Positions 12,401-23,596 of a DNA stretch of 64,000 nucleotides are shown piece by piece; position 1 is the stretch's first letter; every line of letters starts with the position of its first letter. Source of the stretch: Arbacia lixula (lineage: Eukaryota; Echinodermata; Echinoidea; Arbacioida; Arbaciidae); contig OZ022585.1 of assembly GCA_963669155.1 (NCBI GenBank), positions 4,747,024 through 4,811,023 on the forward strand, written 5' to 3'. The position numbers were made by a program, and so were the translations under genes. Under the pieces are notes generated by a model. That model had not been told where the DNA came from. It made no database searches and saw only the letters and a program-made list of their open reading frames with translations.

Positions 12401-14075
12401 TCTGTCAACAATCCTGATGAAATTGTATAAGATTAAAACTACGATGCAGACATGTACATGTACATGTACTATATACCGTTCATGTTGACAAACCAGTTTA
12501 TATTTCGCGCAATAAGAGACCACAAGTATAGTACACAATGTACATACATGCAAAAGTTGTTGTCAGTCGAAGATTGCGAGCAGAAATATCAACGATGAGC
12601 AGAGTGTTGATGAAAGGAAAATGCGCAATACCCATACATGTGTACGTACGTGTGCGATCGCGAGCATGCATTGTAATCATGGAATGCGAATGCACCAGTA
12701 AGGCTATACCATACGATATGCAGTCGCGATATGCATGGACTATAATGACGTACGTGCGCGTGCATAATCGTACTGAGGTATGTATGACGTTGAACGTCAA
12801 CAAATCTTTCGAGAAAAATATAAATGGGTCTATATAGTGTTTGATATCTAGATTATATTATCTCAAGTCTTCTATCAACATTATTTGAGATATCTGTAAG
12901 CCTTAATTGAAAGGTCGTTAGATGGCATAACCTCTACAAAACGTACAAGTGCAAGAAAACTAACCTTTCCGAACGACAGCTCGTATAAATTCAGTAGACT
13001 CGACTCCGTATTTCAATGTCAAACCTCCCGATAAATAAAGGTCAGAATATTTTCATTTTTCTTACCTTATTATTGCTGAGATTATTTTTCTTAGATTTGT
13101 GCAAGACTTACTCAAATGCTACTAACAAGAAAAATCTAAAAGACAGTGAAATTTAGCCTTAAATGGTATATTTAGTTAGGACGATATACTAGAGCTATAC
13201 GTATAAAACACGTAATGTAGCGGCTGGAGATGGCTTAGTGCCCGTTCACCTTACGTCACAAAAAAAATCGCTCTTTTCGCGGACGGCAAACGGCAGGGTT
13301 CGTAGCATTATGAGATGCGTTATAAAAACTGTTTTTATTTCTTTTGTGTTATTTTATAAGTGAAATAATGAATAAATTTGACTTCTACACACTTTCAGCT
13401 TTCTATTGATATATGGATCGCTATATTTTTGGATTTTCTATGAATATCAACTTTAAAGGGAATATACTGTACTGGGAAGACAAAAGGCCCTCAAAAAAGT
13501 GATTGTGAGTAATCTTCTTTGCCAATGTCCTTAAGTTCACGTATTGTCTATTTTAGAAACTTGCTGAAACTTATTTGCCATGAAATTATCCACATTTGGA
13601 GTAATTAGTAGTTAAATCACAAATCCTTAAAATGTTCGGCCCGAACACTTAAAGATTTGTGATGTAAGCAGTTATTACTCCAGGTGTGAATCATTTCAGG
13701 GCAAATAACTTTCAGCAAGTTTCTAAAATGGACAATACGTGGATTTAAGACCATTGGCAAGAAGATTACTCAGACACGATCACCTTTTTGAAGGCTTTAG
13801 CTCTACCAGTACAGTATATTCCCTTTAAAGTCTGTTTCCAGACAGTTCTGGTACAGTATCTTCTTCCATTTTCCATATTTTTTACAATTTTTTTTGACCT
13901 GCCAAAGGGACACCCTGCATTAATGAAAATGGTTTGTACATGGAGAAAATGGAATTTAGATTCCTTGTATACCTTGCATACAAGTGGCACTCATATTTTG
14001 TTCCATTCATCAGGTCATACAGTGACGGCACCTTTCCTCCCTTATAAGCTATGGTGGCATCATAAATCTGTACCC

Positions 14076-14134
<59 letters not shown>

Positions 14135-17100
14135 AGAGAGAGGGGGGAGGGGGAGAAGAAGAGAGGGGGGGAGGGAGAAAGAGATAGAGGGAGATGGAAA
14201 CAGTAAACAAAAGGAGAAAGTGTGAGACAGGGAGAGACAGAGACAGAGACAGAGAGACAGAGAGAAGGATAGAAGTAGAGGCATAAAGAGAGAGTAAATA
14301 AGGGAGAAAGTGGTAGAGAGAGAGCAACAAGAGTAAAAAAAAAAGGTCACAAAGAAAGAAAAAGTGAAACTTAGTGAGGTGATAAAGGTGAACGGATACA
14401 GGAAGAGAAGAAGAAAGAGGAAGTGGAAGGAGGATAAGAATTTACTTACAAAATAAAATGATTGAATCTACATCTATTGTTCAAAGCTTCAGAGCCTTAA
14501 TAAGTTGCTTTCATCATTTGCATTTCTCACATTTATTATCAGCACAAAGGAAAACTGTCAGATAAAGACTTGATTAAAGGGATAGTCCACCCTGAAGCTC
14601 AGTTGGTTTCATTAAAAGCAGACACATGAAAGAAACATATAAGTGGAGGTTTAACGAAGATCCGTCAAAGGATAAGAAAGTTTAAAAGGATCTTTTAAAG
14701 TTTTTAATTTGTTGCTCTCCTTATGATTCCATAAATGGCTCTACATGTACCTCTGTTTTTGGTGAAGATATAGTGATTTTCATAGAAATATGTGTGTAAA
14801 AACGTGTTTCTAATGATGTATCAAATGCACAGGTAAAGATGCATATATCCTTTTGAGAAAAATCAACATTTAAAAAAAAAAACTAGTACACAAAGTATGG
14901 GAGAGCATCTCAGGGGGCATCTCACATGTGATGCCACAAAACAAAACTTCAAACAATCTTAACACTCTCATCCTTTGATGTATTTTCGTCAAACCTTCAC
15001 TATGTTTCTTTTATGATTCTGCTTTGATTCAAAAAATTAATTTCAGGGTGGACTATCCCTTTAAAGCCATGAATCAAAGAATGAAAACAATAATCTATAC
15101 TACCCAATCACGGCCATGCTTCAGCCTTTGTCTTTCATTTAGAATTGATCACAAACTTAAACAAATAAGACAATTGAGAACTACGCTCCAGCTCAAAGGA
15201 ATTGGCATAGGGAAAGGGAAAGAGAAGAAAGGGAAGGACCCGCAGTTTTAAACCGCGGTTTATTTTGTCCACTTCAGCATGAAACATGATACTTTTTAGG
15301 CTAAAGCATCGTGTTTCATGCTGAACTGGACAAAATATACTGCAGTTTAAAACTGTGGCTCCTTCCCATTCTTCCCTTTCCCTTTCCCTATGCCAATTCC
15401 TTTGAGCTGTAGTGTACAAGCCATTTAAATACAAAATATTGCAAAATGGTACTTACTACCAACATTCTGTACAGTATAGTAATTTGTGATTTTGTTTTTT
15501 CATTATTTCATAATAAATCATAATAAATACAATAATACATACAGAAATTGATACACATACATCAAATAAATACATGAAATAGTGCAAAAATGCTATCAAT
15601 AAAGATAATACTGAGTCTGTGGAGGGGTCCAAAAACAGAGCTTGTCAGCTGGATCCTTTTGAAAAAAAAATCAATTTGAACAAAGATTATCAAATAATCA
15701 TAAACACATTACACAAAACATACATAACTACTTTGATGAATAAAACAAATGTCATCTGGCAACTTTCACTACTATGTTTCTCTTATGTTTCTGCTTTTTG
15801 ACTCAAAAGGATCAAAGGGGAGGTGTAGGGGGTGGGAGGGGGTAAGTTGAATGACTGTCATCCCCATCATCACAAGTGAGATGTCAAGAAATGATGTCCA
15901 ACAAGGACTAACCTTTTCCTTTGTACGCCTGCACACACATGGCAAAGCCCTTCGTCCTTGGTAATAGATGATGTCTGAGGCCTGGAATGCCTTTTTCTTT
16001 GGCAAACGCTTGGCTCTTCTCATACTTCTCCTTGGTGTACCGCGTGCCCTCACAAAATATTATCGTCTGCAAATAGAAAACCAAAAACAACATTCAATTC
16101 AATTCTATTTTTCATCAAAGTAAAAAACATCAAAATACAAAACATGACAGAAGGAGAAGATAAAATCTTTAGGCTGGACACCAAATGTTCGTACTTTTGA
16201 TATTCTTCATCTCGATTATCCTGTTACCTGATTGGTTGACAATGACAATTTATTGATCCCATGTCACCTTGTAAGGTATAGAGGATAATACATGTTTTAC
16301 AACGACATGTCATGTACTAGATTTAACCATCATAGCAAAAGTACCTCATTAACGCAATTAGTGGTCTACCATATTTTATTTGGATGAGAAGTAGGCAAAA
16401 GTGGGCAATAAACTTTAATTAGTATGAGCAATGCACAATGCGTGATACAAGCATGCAGTGTAATCTAACGTCAACACTAACATGCCCTGCTGATTTATGA
16501 AAACAGAGTTCTGCTCTGGAGAAATCTTGTGTGACGCACCAGAGCAGCAACAGGGCAAGACTTGCCCAAGCCCAATTTTGTTTATGTCTCTGGGTACACG
16601 CAATGGGCAGATAAAATGGACAAGAAACTGGGCTTACTGTGGTTGGGAAGTGGTACGTTGCAACGTTTTTGAGCTGGTTCATGAGGTTTTCCTTGTCAGA
16701 CGCATAGTTCCTCTTTAGAAAGATTTGTTCTGAGAAGTAGAAGGACCAGCCAATAAGAGGAACGTACTTGAGTTCATCCTTCATCAAAGCCTTGCCTCCC
16801 TGGAAAGGAATGGAGAGAGAAAGGGGCCCTTAAATGATAACAAAAACATCATGAGAGGTGTCGTTACGCTAATTGACCATCATCATCAAGTGCCGTCCTT
16901 TAGAAAGGGGTTGGCGGCTATGCACCTCCATCTACTTTTGTCCCAAAAAATTGTTCGTTCAATTTTATTTATTTATTATTTATTATTTAAGACACAGAAA
17001 GGTATGCTGGAAAGAGATGAAAAGTTACGGAGAGCGTAATGACAGTGAGGAACAAGCAAAAACGTAAGTGTTCCATATATAATTCCTGTTTTATTTGTCT

Positions 17101-20100
17101 GAGCATGAGGTATATAGTTAGGTTTAGCATTTGGGGTTAGGTTTTGGGTTGGTTTTGCTTTGAAAGAATGGTATTTTAAGGTTGTGACATGAGACCAAAA
17201 TGCGTATTATGCAAATGGGGAGTACAAGTGTGGGAGCTCTATGGTATACTGTATATGCCATATATTTCGCGAGTGTAATTTTTCACGAATCAGGACTTCT
17301 CAACAATTTTACGTGTGGTTAAATTCGCGATCATGGAGTACTAGTACTGCTTGTGCACTTCGTATTCATGTTTTCGCGTGTTGTTAAATTCACGAATAGC
17401 ACCCGAGTCGCGAAATTTGCGAAAATAAAAATCCCCGCGAAATATATGGCGTATACAGTATGCGGTGAGAGCTCTCATTGATTATTGCAGTGAGATCCTG
17501 GGCTCAGGCGTACCCCCTTGCACAACGTGTTTTGTCCCTCTAAACCCATGTTAAATTCAAGGAACCTGGCAAAAATACAACTCCTCATTTAACTACATCA
17601 ACTAGTTTTCTTGCTAGCACAGAGTATGGCTTGATGACATATCAACGCTTTGGGTGCATGGTACATGTACAGTAACGGTAAATATAAAACAAGATTATTG
17701 TAATCATCATGCACTCGTTGATAACTGCGGCTCTAGCTAGGTATCTTGTACGCATCCAAAGTGCAAAAAATGCATGCCTGGCACATGAATAGTTAATGGC
17801 ATTACATTTGTGTGCCTCATGTGCATGTATAATGTATTGAAAAAGTATGCACACACATAAACACCTCCGAGTGTTGTTTGGTCTGGCAAACAAAGGGTTA
17901 AAGGGAATATACTGTACTGGGAAGATAAAAAGTTGAAATTTCAAAAGATCATAACTTTCTTATCCTTTGACCGATTCTTGTCAAACATTTACTAATACGC
18001 TTCATTTACGTTTCTGCTTTCATTGAAACCAACATATCTCCAGGGTGAACTATCCCTTGAAGATTAACCTAGAGCCTAGCTCCCATCCATCTCACTTACA
18101 GGGATCAGATTAAACCTGGATGCCAGCTGCCAGATGATTATCCAGTCGACGTCGGAACGGTGGTTGAGCACGAGAAGGTTGTGCTCATTGCCCACAAACG
18201 GAAGGTCCTCGTCTTTACAATGGATGTGCAGCTCTGCCCCACACCAATAGTCTGATAACCAGACATACTCTGCAAAAAAAAAAATGTTCTTCCATCCAGT
18301 TATTCTCATTTAGAATACATTTGTTAAATGATAACGATATGAATGCGGTAAGATAGCGGTTCAACTTATGCCCATACCATACTGTTGATATCCCCTATGA
18401 CAAGGTATGACAACAATGTCACCCATAAAAGATGACCTGTCTCTTTTACAAACATCTGCAAACTTCATGAAAGCTTGCACATACTTAGCACGTACACTTG
18501 TATCTTTGGGATACCAACTGTGAAATTTTAAGGCCAGAGGTACTATAACTGTCATAGAATAAGTGAAAATCTAATTAGTTTTCACTGAGATTTGACTATT
18601 TTCGTGGTACGAAAAAAGAAAGCTCGATCAATTATTGCAGATTATTTCCTCAAAACTGAATATCACGCTTTGTCGATTCCAGGGAAAGGTTATAGCCACA
18701 CTCTTAAATGATGACAAAGTTGGGGAACTTTCAGAATGAGGTCTGCAAAAGGGATGGACTACCTATAAGTTGCTAGCTCTCTATATACTTTCATGTTTGC
18801 TTGTATTGAAACTAACTCAACTTTAGAGTGGACTATCCCTTTAAACTTAAAACGGACAGTACCAGCAGGCAGGGCTCTACAAAAAAAATTTTTACCACTT
18901 GCCCTGGAGGAAAAACTGCTTGCCCGTTTTTTTCTTATTATAACCTTTGTTTTTCACTAATTCTTCTGCAGAAACGGCATACCTTATCCTGCCGAATTGT
19001 AACATACTTTACAGGACAACTGAACTTAACAATAGGTATTTACACAGAGTTTGACAAGTTACTAGTGTTTGTTTTTAATCATCTGAGTCCATCATGTTTA
19101 GCACTGACTCTCCTAACTATAGTACTCTTGCTTTCACTCGAAATGAAGCACACATACGCCTGACCTCCCTTAATTTAATAATTGGGCATGTTGGGAGCAG
19201 ACTCTGCTCACTACATGTAGGCAGGTATAGGACACTTTCACAAGACTAGAGGCATTTTAAAAACACATATTGATAACACTGACTACACCACATTGCATTG
19301 TAATTTGTAGGTGGCAAAGCTTGTCATAATACATGTAACTCGTAAGCACGCTGACAGGATTATAAACAGTCACATTTCAAAAGTAAAATGTCTAACCCTA
19401 GACAACTTCTTTGCTGTTGAATTCGTCCAAAAAGTGATTTCTAGGTCTGCATTAGCGTCCGTTTAGACACTATAGCCCCGGGACGGCTAGGCGGCTAGCT
19501 ACCCGTGACTAGCCGCATAGCCGTAGGCTGTCATGGATACACTTAGTTATGAACTAGCGGCATGATCTCCCAGTTTCGAGCTTGTCAATACAGAAAACCT
19601 TAGAGTAATCTGCCCGATATTTCTGGGTAGGGTTCTTGGTAGATGTGATAATGTTGCCGTTTCAAGTGTACTGGTAGCGATCAAAATCATGGGCAAATCA
19701 ATTAAATCATTGCTGCTCCACGGCAGAAATATGTGCTGAACTCGTACAACAATCGCTTACACACGTTTTCACATTACAGTCCTATGTAGTAATCCACGTA
19801 AATACGGTATGTGGGCGCGAGACACACAAATAAAGACAGCTGTTACGAAAAATTTCACACCGCGCATGTGCGCATTCGCGATCGCAAGCCAGTGCTCTGG
19901 TAATGCGGGTATCGCTCATGCGCAGAATTTATTTTTCAGTTCAAAATGGCAGTGTCCACGGAACGGAATTTCAGACGAATTTTCATGACAAAATCTCAGT
20001 GATCTCACTCCAATTTCGGCTGTGTTTGCCTGGTTTGACATTATACGGGACACATTCACATTAATTTTCTCGCATATGCATAAGAACAATGTTATTTTCA

Positions 20101-22214
20101 TACTTTTGGGTGAAAAATAACCACTTGCCCGGATGGGCAAGTGTCTTTGAGAAATGCTTGCCCGGGAATCATTTTCACTTGCCCCGGGCAAGTGGGTTTG
20201 TAGAGCCCTGAGCAGGCTAACCTAGTCTTTAGGTCACATCCCTTGAAGCCTTGAAATGCAAATTTTGTGGAGATATGGGCAAGGTCCAGTGATAAAAACT
20301 ACCTGGTAACATCAGCAAAACTTAACTAGATCAAGGACACCAGAACTTCCCAAACGTAAGCTTTTTCCAAATGTCACTAAAGGGGATTCATCCGTTCTTT
20401 ACTGAGCCCACATATATATATTCAGGTTGGCTTTATTCCACTCAGATACTAAACAGCAAGACTCCCATACAATATCTGCTAGTCAAACTAGACAACAGGC
20501 TATGAATAAGCCCAATCCCTTTGGTTACTGCAGTCCCACAGCAAATTCTGACCTTCTTACTGGATCAGGCTTCGTGAAAAAAAAAGCAGGAAAATATATG
20601 TCAGTAACGGGTTGAAAGACACTAAATTCTGTTGAAAATTGTGCATTGTGAAACTTTCCACATGCATCATATCGGCCTACATTGCATTAAAGGCAGTACT
20701 GGGAAGGCAAGAAGGTCTTCAAAATGTAATTGTTAGCAATCTTCTTGCCAATGGTCTTAAATTCATGTATTGTCTATTTTAGAAGCTTGCTGAAAGTAAT
20801 TTGCCCTCAAATGATCTACATTTGGAGTAATGAGTGATTAAATCACAAATCCTCAAAATGTTCGGCCCCAAAAATTTTTGAGGATTTAATCATTAATCAT
20901 TAATTACTCCATATAAGGATCATTTGAGGACAAATAACTTACAGCAAGCTTCTAAAATAGACAATACATGTATTTAAGACCATTGGCAAGAAGATTGTTA
21001 ACAATTACATTTTGAAGGCTGTTTGCCTTCCCAGAACAGTATATGCCCTTTAAAACTCTCATTGAGGACAAATTCCAGAAATGTTTCCTTCTAAATGTAA
21101 CTCACAAGAAGCGTGCACCCAGTCGCTTAATGGGTAACACGAGCTCTGATCTATGCACGGTGAACAAGAGAGGTTGAACTGATAAAAAAATCAAGCCCTT
21201 TAGAGGGAAGCATTCATGATTGAAAGTTACGGCTCACTTTGGGACTGTTGCACTGATGTAGCGCTGTGTGCAACCTGCAAACATTTACGGCATTCCCATG
21301 CATGCATGAATTCATGGTGTAACTTTACACATCCCTATAGCATCTTCCTAACTGAAAAAGTTTGCGACTATTTAAGGGAACTGTGTTATTCTGGGCTTTA
21401 GTGTGTCTTAGCCTAATCCTAGAAACCTGAACCTACCCAACTGATATCTTCTACCCTACAGGCACATATTTGCATAATTTATGTTGTCACTGCACACATA
21501 CCCAACAAGATGCCAGAAGTTGTTTAAGGCCATATTTCAGACCTGTAAAGCCCAGACTGACCAGAAATTTGTCATTGTATTAAAGGGATAGTTCACCCTG
21601 AAATTATGTTTGTTTAAAAAAAACAAATGAAAGAAACATGTATTGGTTAAGGCTTGAAGAAATTCGGTCAAAGGAAAAGAAAGTTATAAGATTTGAAAGT
21701 TTTGATTTTGTGATGTCACGTGCAAGCTAGGTGCAAGCTCTCCCATACAGAATATAATTCCATAAATTGCTCTTATTCTGTTTTTGACAACGGAACTATT
21801 TTTTTCATACAGGTATGTGTGTTACAACATATTTCTAAAGATGTATCAAATGCACATGTAAAAGAATACAATATCTTTTGGGCAAATTGCACGTTATCGA
21901 AAAAAAAATTGTACACAACATTCGGGAGAGCACCTTACGTGTGACATCATAAAATCAAAACTTTACAACTTTCGTTTCCTTTGACGGATTGGTTTACTAG
22001 TAATTGGCATACAAAGGATTGAAGTCATATACTCACGGAGCCAGAACAACTTTAGCAGTTCCCCATTCAGGCTGCGATACCATCGCTTGCTGATTGGCCA
22101 GATGGGCAGCAGACAGCATTGCACCAAGTCAACTATGAGGGCGCTAATCACAAAGATACTCCATAGCCACAGATGCACAAGAGTCGATCTCTGCAGGGTC
22201 CTAATCACGCCCAT
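6439..22214 (-). CDS. AGPAT3: 1-acyl-sn-glycerol-3-phosphate acyltransferase, AGPAT3/4 (LPAAT gamma/delta) type
   Basis: The enzyme transfers an acyl chain from acyl-CoA to lysophosphatidate, making phosphatidate at the ER membrane. Eight coding exons on the minus strand join in phase at GT-AG sites: 22214-22037, 18269-18100, 16799-16638, 16066-15913, 14075-13973, 10703-10625, 9754-9541 and 6521-6439 (stop TAA 6441-6439). They encode 380 residues; vertebrate AGPAT3/4 are about 376-378. Visible features are an N-terminal hydrophobic segment (about 10-40), acyltransferase motif I NHRSDVD (95-101, catalytic H96), motif II VPLIGW, motif III EGTR (176-179), the LLPRTKG block (204-210), a C-terminal membrane segment (IMLAWIAIVGFPILYY) and the family-like tail KSSSYG near the end. 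The N-terminus (VQCCLLPIWPISK) resembles AGPAT3/4, not AGPAT5. The last exon's acceptor was chosen for frame: a nearer AG at 6494-6495 is out of phase. Whether it is orthologous to AGPAT3 or AGPAT4 is unresolved. Confidence 0.93.
6615..9192 (+). mobile_element. Minisatellite-bearing element with terminal hairpins (possible Helentron-type non-autonomous element)
   Basis: About 13 diverged units of about 165 bp, each containing TTCATTGACCTTTGACC, are framed by special ends. The left end occurs twice (6615 and 6809) and contains the hairpin CGACTGCCACGCAGTCG followed by ATGCCTCCGCC. The right end also occurs twice (about 8176-8274 and 9058-9192): a GGAC array, then AACCCGAAAACATA, then a hairpin (8242-8271) ending GGCGGAGGCAT. 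Left ATGCCTCCGCC and right GGCGGAGGCAT are inverted copies, like the subterminal inverted repeats described for Helentron-derived elements. No Rep/helicase is encoded. The doubled ends suggest internal duplication or one copy inside another. It lies in the last AGPAT intron. Related copies: 45046-45640 (inverted), 57110-57778, and probably 38270-39280. Confidence 0.65.
9848..9922 (+). tRNA. tRNA-like sequence (tRNA pseudogene or SINE head)
   Basis: The 75 bases fold as a near-complete cloverleaf. The acceptor stem is GAACTAG with CTGGTTC (7 pairs), the D stem GCTT/AAGT, the anticodon stem GCTGC/GCAGT and the T arm GCAGG-TTCAAAT-CCTGT, which contains a B-box-like GGTTCAAATCC. A T8 run at 9928-9935 would serve as a Pol III terminator. 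The anticodon would be GGT (Thr), but position 33 is C instead of the near-universal T, and three extra bases sit between the acceptor and D stems. These defects argue for a pseudogene or tRNA-derived SINE head. It lies in the AGPAT intron between exons 6 and 7, opposite to that gene. Confidence 0.45.
9950..10015 (+). repeat. Half-copy of the palindromic repeat seen at 30608-30719
   Basis: Contains TTTACAGGATGGAGCACGCT and TTGGGTGTATGCCTAAAATT, the right arm of the 30.6-kb repeat. It directly follows the tRNA-like sequence and its T-run, so the two could be parts of one SINE-like unit. Confidence 0.5.
11232..11600. repeat. GACAGGGTGTCCC-family element, partial
   Basis: Begins GACAGGGTGTCCCATTTGCA and runs through AATGTGTGCGAAATCTCACA, as in the fuller copy at 39323-39767. 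The right terminus is not clear. Confidence 0.6.
11893..12214 (+). pseudogene. Exon fragment resembling the N-terminus of P2RX7-C-domain-like proteins
   Basis: After an acceptor-like TTAATTGCAG, the first frame encodes a very acidic stretch (NFEEELEDESISS, DSEIDEGEVGDFDDE). At about 12020 the sensible frame shifts by one base into one encoding PQAQAASTNG, AYRHEPEAELQED and finally RLDPNSTENW, ending at the donor ATTG|GTATGT. From memory, invertebrate proteins with the C-terminal P2X7-type domain have an acidic N-terminus, a Y-R/M-F-EP motif, then R-L-N-W-C. This block would be the exon before the WC-G-C core. No in-frame ATG and no following exon were found, so it is probably a decayed or captured fragment inside an AGPAT intron. 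The frame change could also be an assembly error. Confidence 0.45.
12240..13452. other. Intronic DNA without recognised features
   Basis: Part of the intron between AGPAT exons 5 and 6. The open frames at 12.27-12.84 kb on both strands overlap each other, are rich in alternating CATGTACATG-type sequence, and show no gene-like features. Confidence 0.5.
13453..13828. mobile_element. TTAA-flanked palindromic MITE, family 1, copy 1
   Basis: Runs TTAAAGGGAATATACTGTAC to its near-complement ending CCCTTTAA. Nearly the whole element is one inverted repeat centred on CGGCCCGAACA. TTAA at both ends suggests a piggyBac-type target site. It lies in the AGPAT intron just downstream of exon 5. Confidence 0.85.
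14076..14300 (+). repeat. (GA)n microsatellite abutting AGPAT exon 5
   Basis: Pure GA array from about 14079 to 14125, then GGGAGA-rich degenerate sequence to about 14300. On the gene's strand it is a (CT)n tract ending in the CAG acceptor of exon 5 (first exon base 14075), so it supplies the polypyrimidine tract. Confidence 0.95.
14574..15064. mobile_element. TTAA-flanked MITE, family 2, full copy (491 bp)
   Basis: Begins TTAAAGGGATAGTCCACCCTG and ends CAGGGTGGACTATCCCTTTAA, with inverted arms (GATCCGTCAAAGGATAAGAA, TCATCCTTTGATGTATTTTC) and an AT-rich centre. From memory, the terminus TTAAAGGGATAGTTCACCC is also that of Looper/piggyBac-related fish repeats; TTAA at both ends agrees. No transposase. 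Other copies or fragments: 21580-21990, 17898-18061 (chimeric), 18785-18844, 62044-62240, 62728-62835. Confidence 0.8.
15181..15415. mobile_element. Palindromic MITE, family 3, copy 1
   Basis: The arms read CAGCTCAAAGGAATTGGCAT and, at the right, its complement ending GAGCTGTAGTGTA. Inner arms carry CGCAGTTTTAAACCGCGG and TTCAGCATGAAACATGAT. A second copy is at 27798-28017. Confidence 0.8.
15416..17245. other. AGPAT introns around exons 3 and 4
   Basis: Outside exons 16066-15913 and 16799-16638, this stretch shows only AT-rich intronic sequence. No repeats or additional exons recognised. Confidence 0.5.
17246..17461. mobile_element. Palindromic MITE with ATTTCGCG arms
   Basis: Left arm TACTGTATATGCCATATATT followed by TCGCGA. 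Right arm CGCGAAATATATGGCGTATA followed by CAGTA. The ends are inverted copies flanked by TA, which fits a Tc1/mariner or pogo-type MITE, although no transposase is present. Interior holds repeated AAATTCGCGA-like motifs. Confidence 0.75.
17898..18061. mobile_element. Chimeric MITE: family 1 left end, family 2 right end
   Basis: The left 30 bases, TTAAAGGGAATATACTGTAC onward, are family 1. From about 17940, TCCTTTGACCGATTCTTGTC to CAGGGTGAACTATCCCTTGA is the family 2 right half. The ends are TTAA and a degenerate TTGA. It lies in the AGPAT intron 40 bases from the end of exon 2. Confidence 0.75.
18785..18844. repeat. Family 2 MITE right-end fragment
   Basis: Ends TAGAGTGGACTATCCCTTTAA, as in the full copy. 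The sequence to its left is not family 2, but at about 18715-18760 it shares GTCTGCAAAAGGGA with 59615-59630. Confidence 0.65.
18870..20210. mobile_element. hAT-like DNA transposon remnant (about 1.34 kb)
   Basis: Terminal inverted repeats are CAGGGCTCTACAAA and TTTGTAGAGCCCTG, with subterminal CCACTTGCCC and GCTTGCCCG motifs repeated in both orientations. AGCAGGC occurs immediately outside each end (18864-18870 and 20211-20217, sharing the terminal C on the left), consistent with a 7-8 bp target duplication. It includes about 75 bases near 19390-19460 related to the 819-1781 element. No intact transposase frame. Lies in AGPAT intron 1 (between coding exons 1 and 2). Confidence 0.7.
20687..21053. 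mobile_element. Family 1 palindromic MITE, copy 2
   Basis: Left end degenerate (TTAAAGGCAGTACTGGGAAG), right end CAGTATATGCCCTTTAA. Palindrome centred near 20875. In the AGPAT intron between coding exons 1 and 2. Confidence 0.85.
21580..21990. mobile_element. Family 2 MITE, truncated on the right
   Basis: Starts TTAAAGGGATAGTTCACCCTG and includes GTGATGTCACGTG and GTGACATCATAAAATC. It breaks off after TTTCCTTTGACGGATTGG, short of the expected right end and about 45 bases from the AGPAT exon at 22037. Confidence 0.75.
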
Positions 22215-23060
22215 TTTTCGATTTGTTTTTAATGTTCATGTCTTGGACTTTTGTTGATGCAGCTGAGTTGCGCTTGTCACCTTGAAAATAAATAATTGAT
22301 CTTCAAAATAGCATTTCATAATTAAATGAGCATAGTCAAAACAGATATCATATATACTCTACAAAAACAAAATACAGACTACAGTAGTGACAGCACTATA
22401 TAAAGTGGTTTCATGCAATATAGAAGGACGTGAAATAGACAGAAACAGCATATTATTCTGGGTCTGCAGTGTCACATGCCTTAACTTAAGTTAGAGTTGA
22501 CACATAAATACGCTTCTCTTACTGGGCCACCACAAACAACGATTTTGCATCTTTGACTTTATAAATTATAGCCTAGGACCTATATGACTGGAAATGTAAA
22601 CTCTTCAAAAATTGTAAGCCTTAACTGCATGATCGAGGCAGCAATATTATTACCAAAGAAGAAAAATGATCTTTCCCACCATTTAATTCCAATTGAGATC
22701 CTAAAGTCATGCAGCGAAGTTCTGCCGATTAGCCACTAGTCAATCTGACGATACTACATTACGAGAGACAGAGTGGTAGATTGTACAGTATGTGCAGGAC
22801 AATAGTTGCCATTCTGCAAATGATACACTACAGTCACAAAAAGTTTGAACGTCCACATCCTTCTTGAACAACGTTATTATTATTAAGCGTAACAACAGTA
22901 ATGCACAAACTTACCTATAGTAGTTCTAGCCTAGATAGCTTACATTAACAGGTATTAGGTGGACGATATTGACAAAGTTGGAGGATCGTGTCACTGCCCT
23001 GGCGCTGGCTCTACTGTTTATACCGCCCAAAGCTCATTGCTCCACGTAAACATCGTGCGT
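22215..23060 (-). promoter_or_regulatory. 5'UTR exon and promoter region of the AGPAT gene
   Basis: On the minus strand a good donor, CTATAG|GTAAGT, ends a non-coding exon at 22915, and an acceptor TTTTCAAG|GTGAC at 22280 begins the exon carrying the ATG at 22214. The upstream exon and start site probably lie in the more GC-rich block at about 22.92-23.25 kb. The intervening intron holds no gene. CCDC174 lies head to head, so a shared bidirectional promoter is plausible but not shown. Confidence 0.5.
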
Positions 23061-23596
23061 CCAAGGTCCTGGAAGATCCTTGCGTGATCAGTGCGGCGCC
23101 ACTCCGTAGTGGTATAGTCATAGAGGTACGTATTTAACTCTATGGGTAGTTCAGTGTGCGGCGCGGCGTGGACGTGGGAGTGCAGGGGGCGTCACCAAGC
23201 GATCAGCTGAGCACGTAGACGTAGTCTACACGCAAAGACTCACTCATATTATAGACCCTAGGGTCCATATCCATTTTCGAAATGAAATGTATTCACATGT
23301 TTTACCCTATTACACTTCATATTACTTTGTGCCATCACCGGGATCTAGTGATTCAGTTTCGATGAGTAGAATGCACTCTGATGCAATTAAATAACGTCTA
23401 GCTGACTGGAAAAAAAATGAAGTCTTAGATAGGATATCAGCTGTCAGCTCAGGTCATTATCATGCATGGTCCATATCAGTATCAAAGGACGCGGTCAATC
23501 ATTTCGGGGAATACCTTAGTCTGGATTCTAGACACAGTACGCGTCGTAGTCTAGTTTCTAGACGTATTTCATCAGCCCGCATTTTGTGCATCGAGA

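Noticed and set aside
12266-12837. Overlapping open frames on both strands
   Set aside because: Both follow alternating purine-pyrimidine sequence (CATGTACATG) and have no gene-like context.
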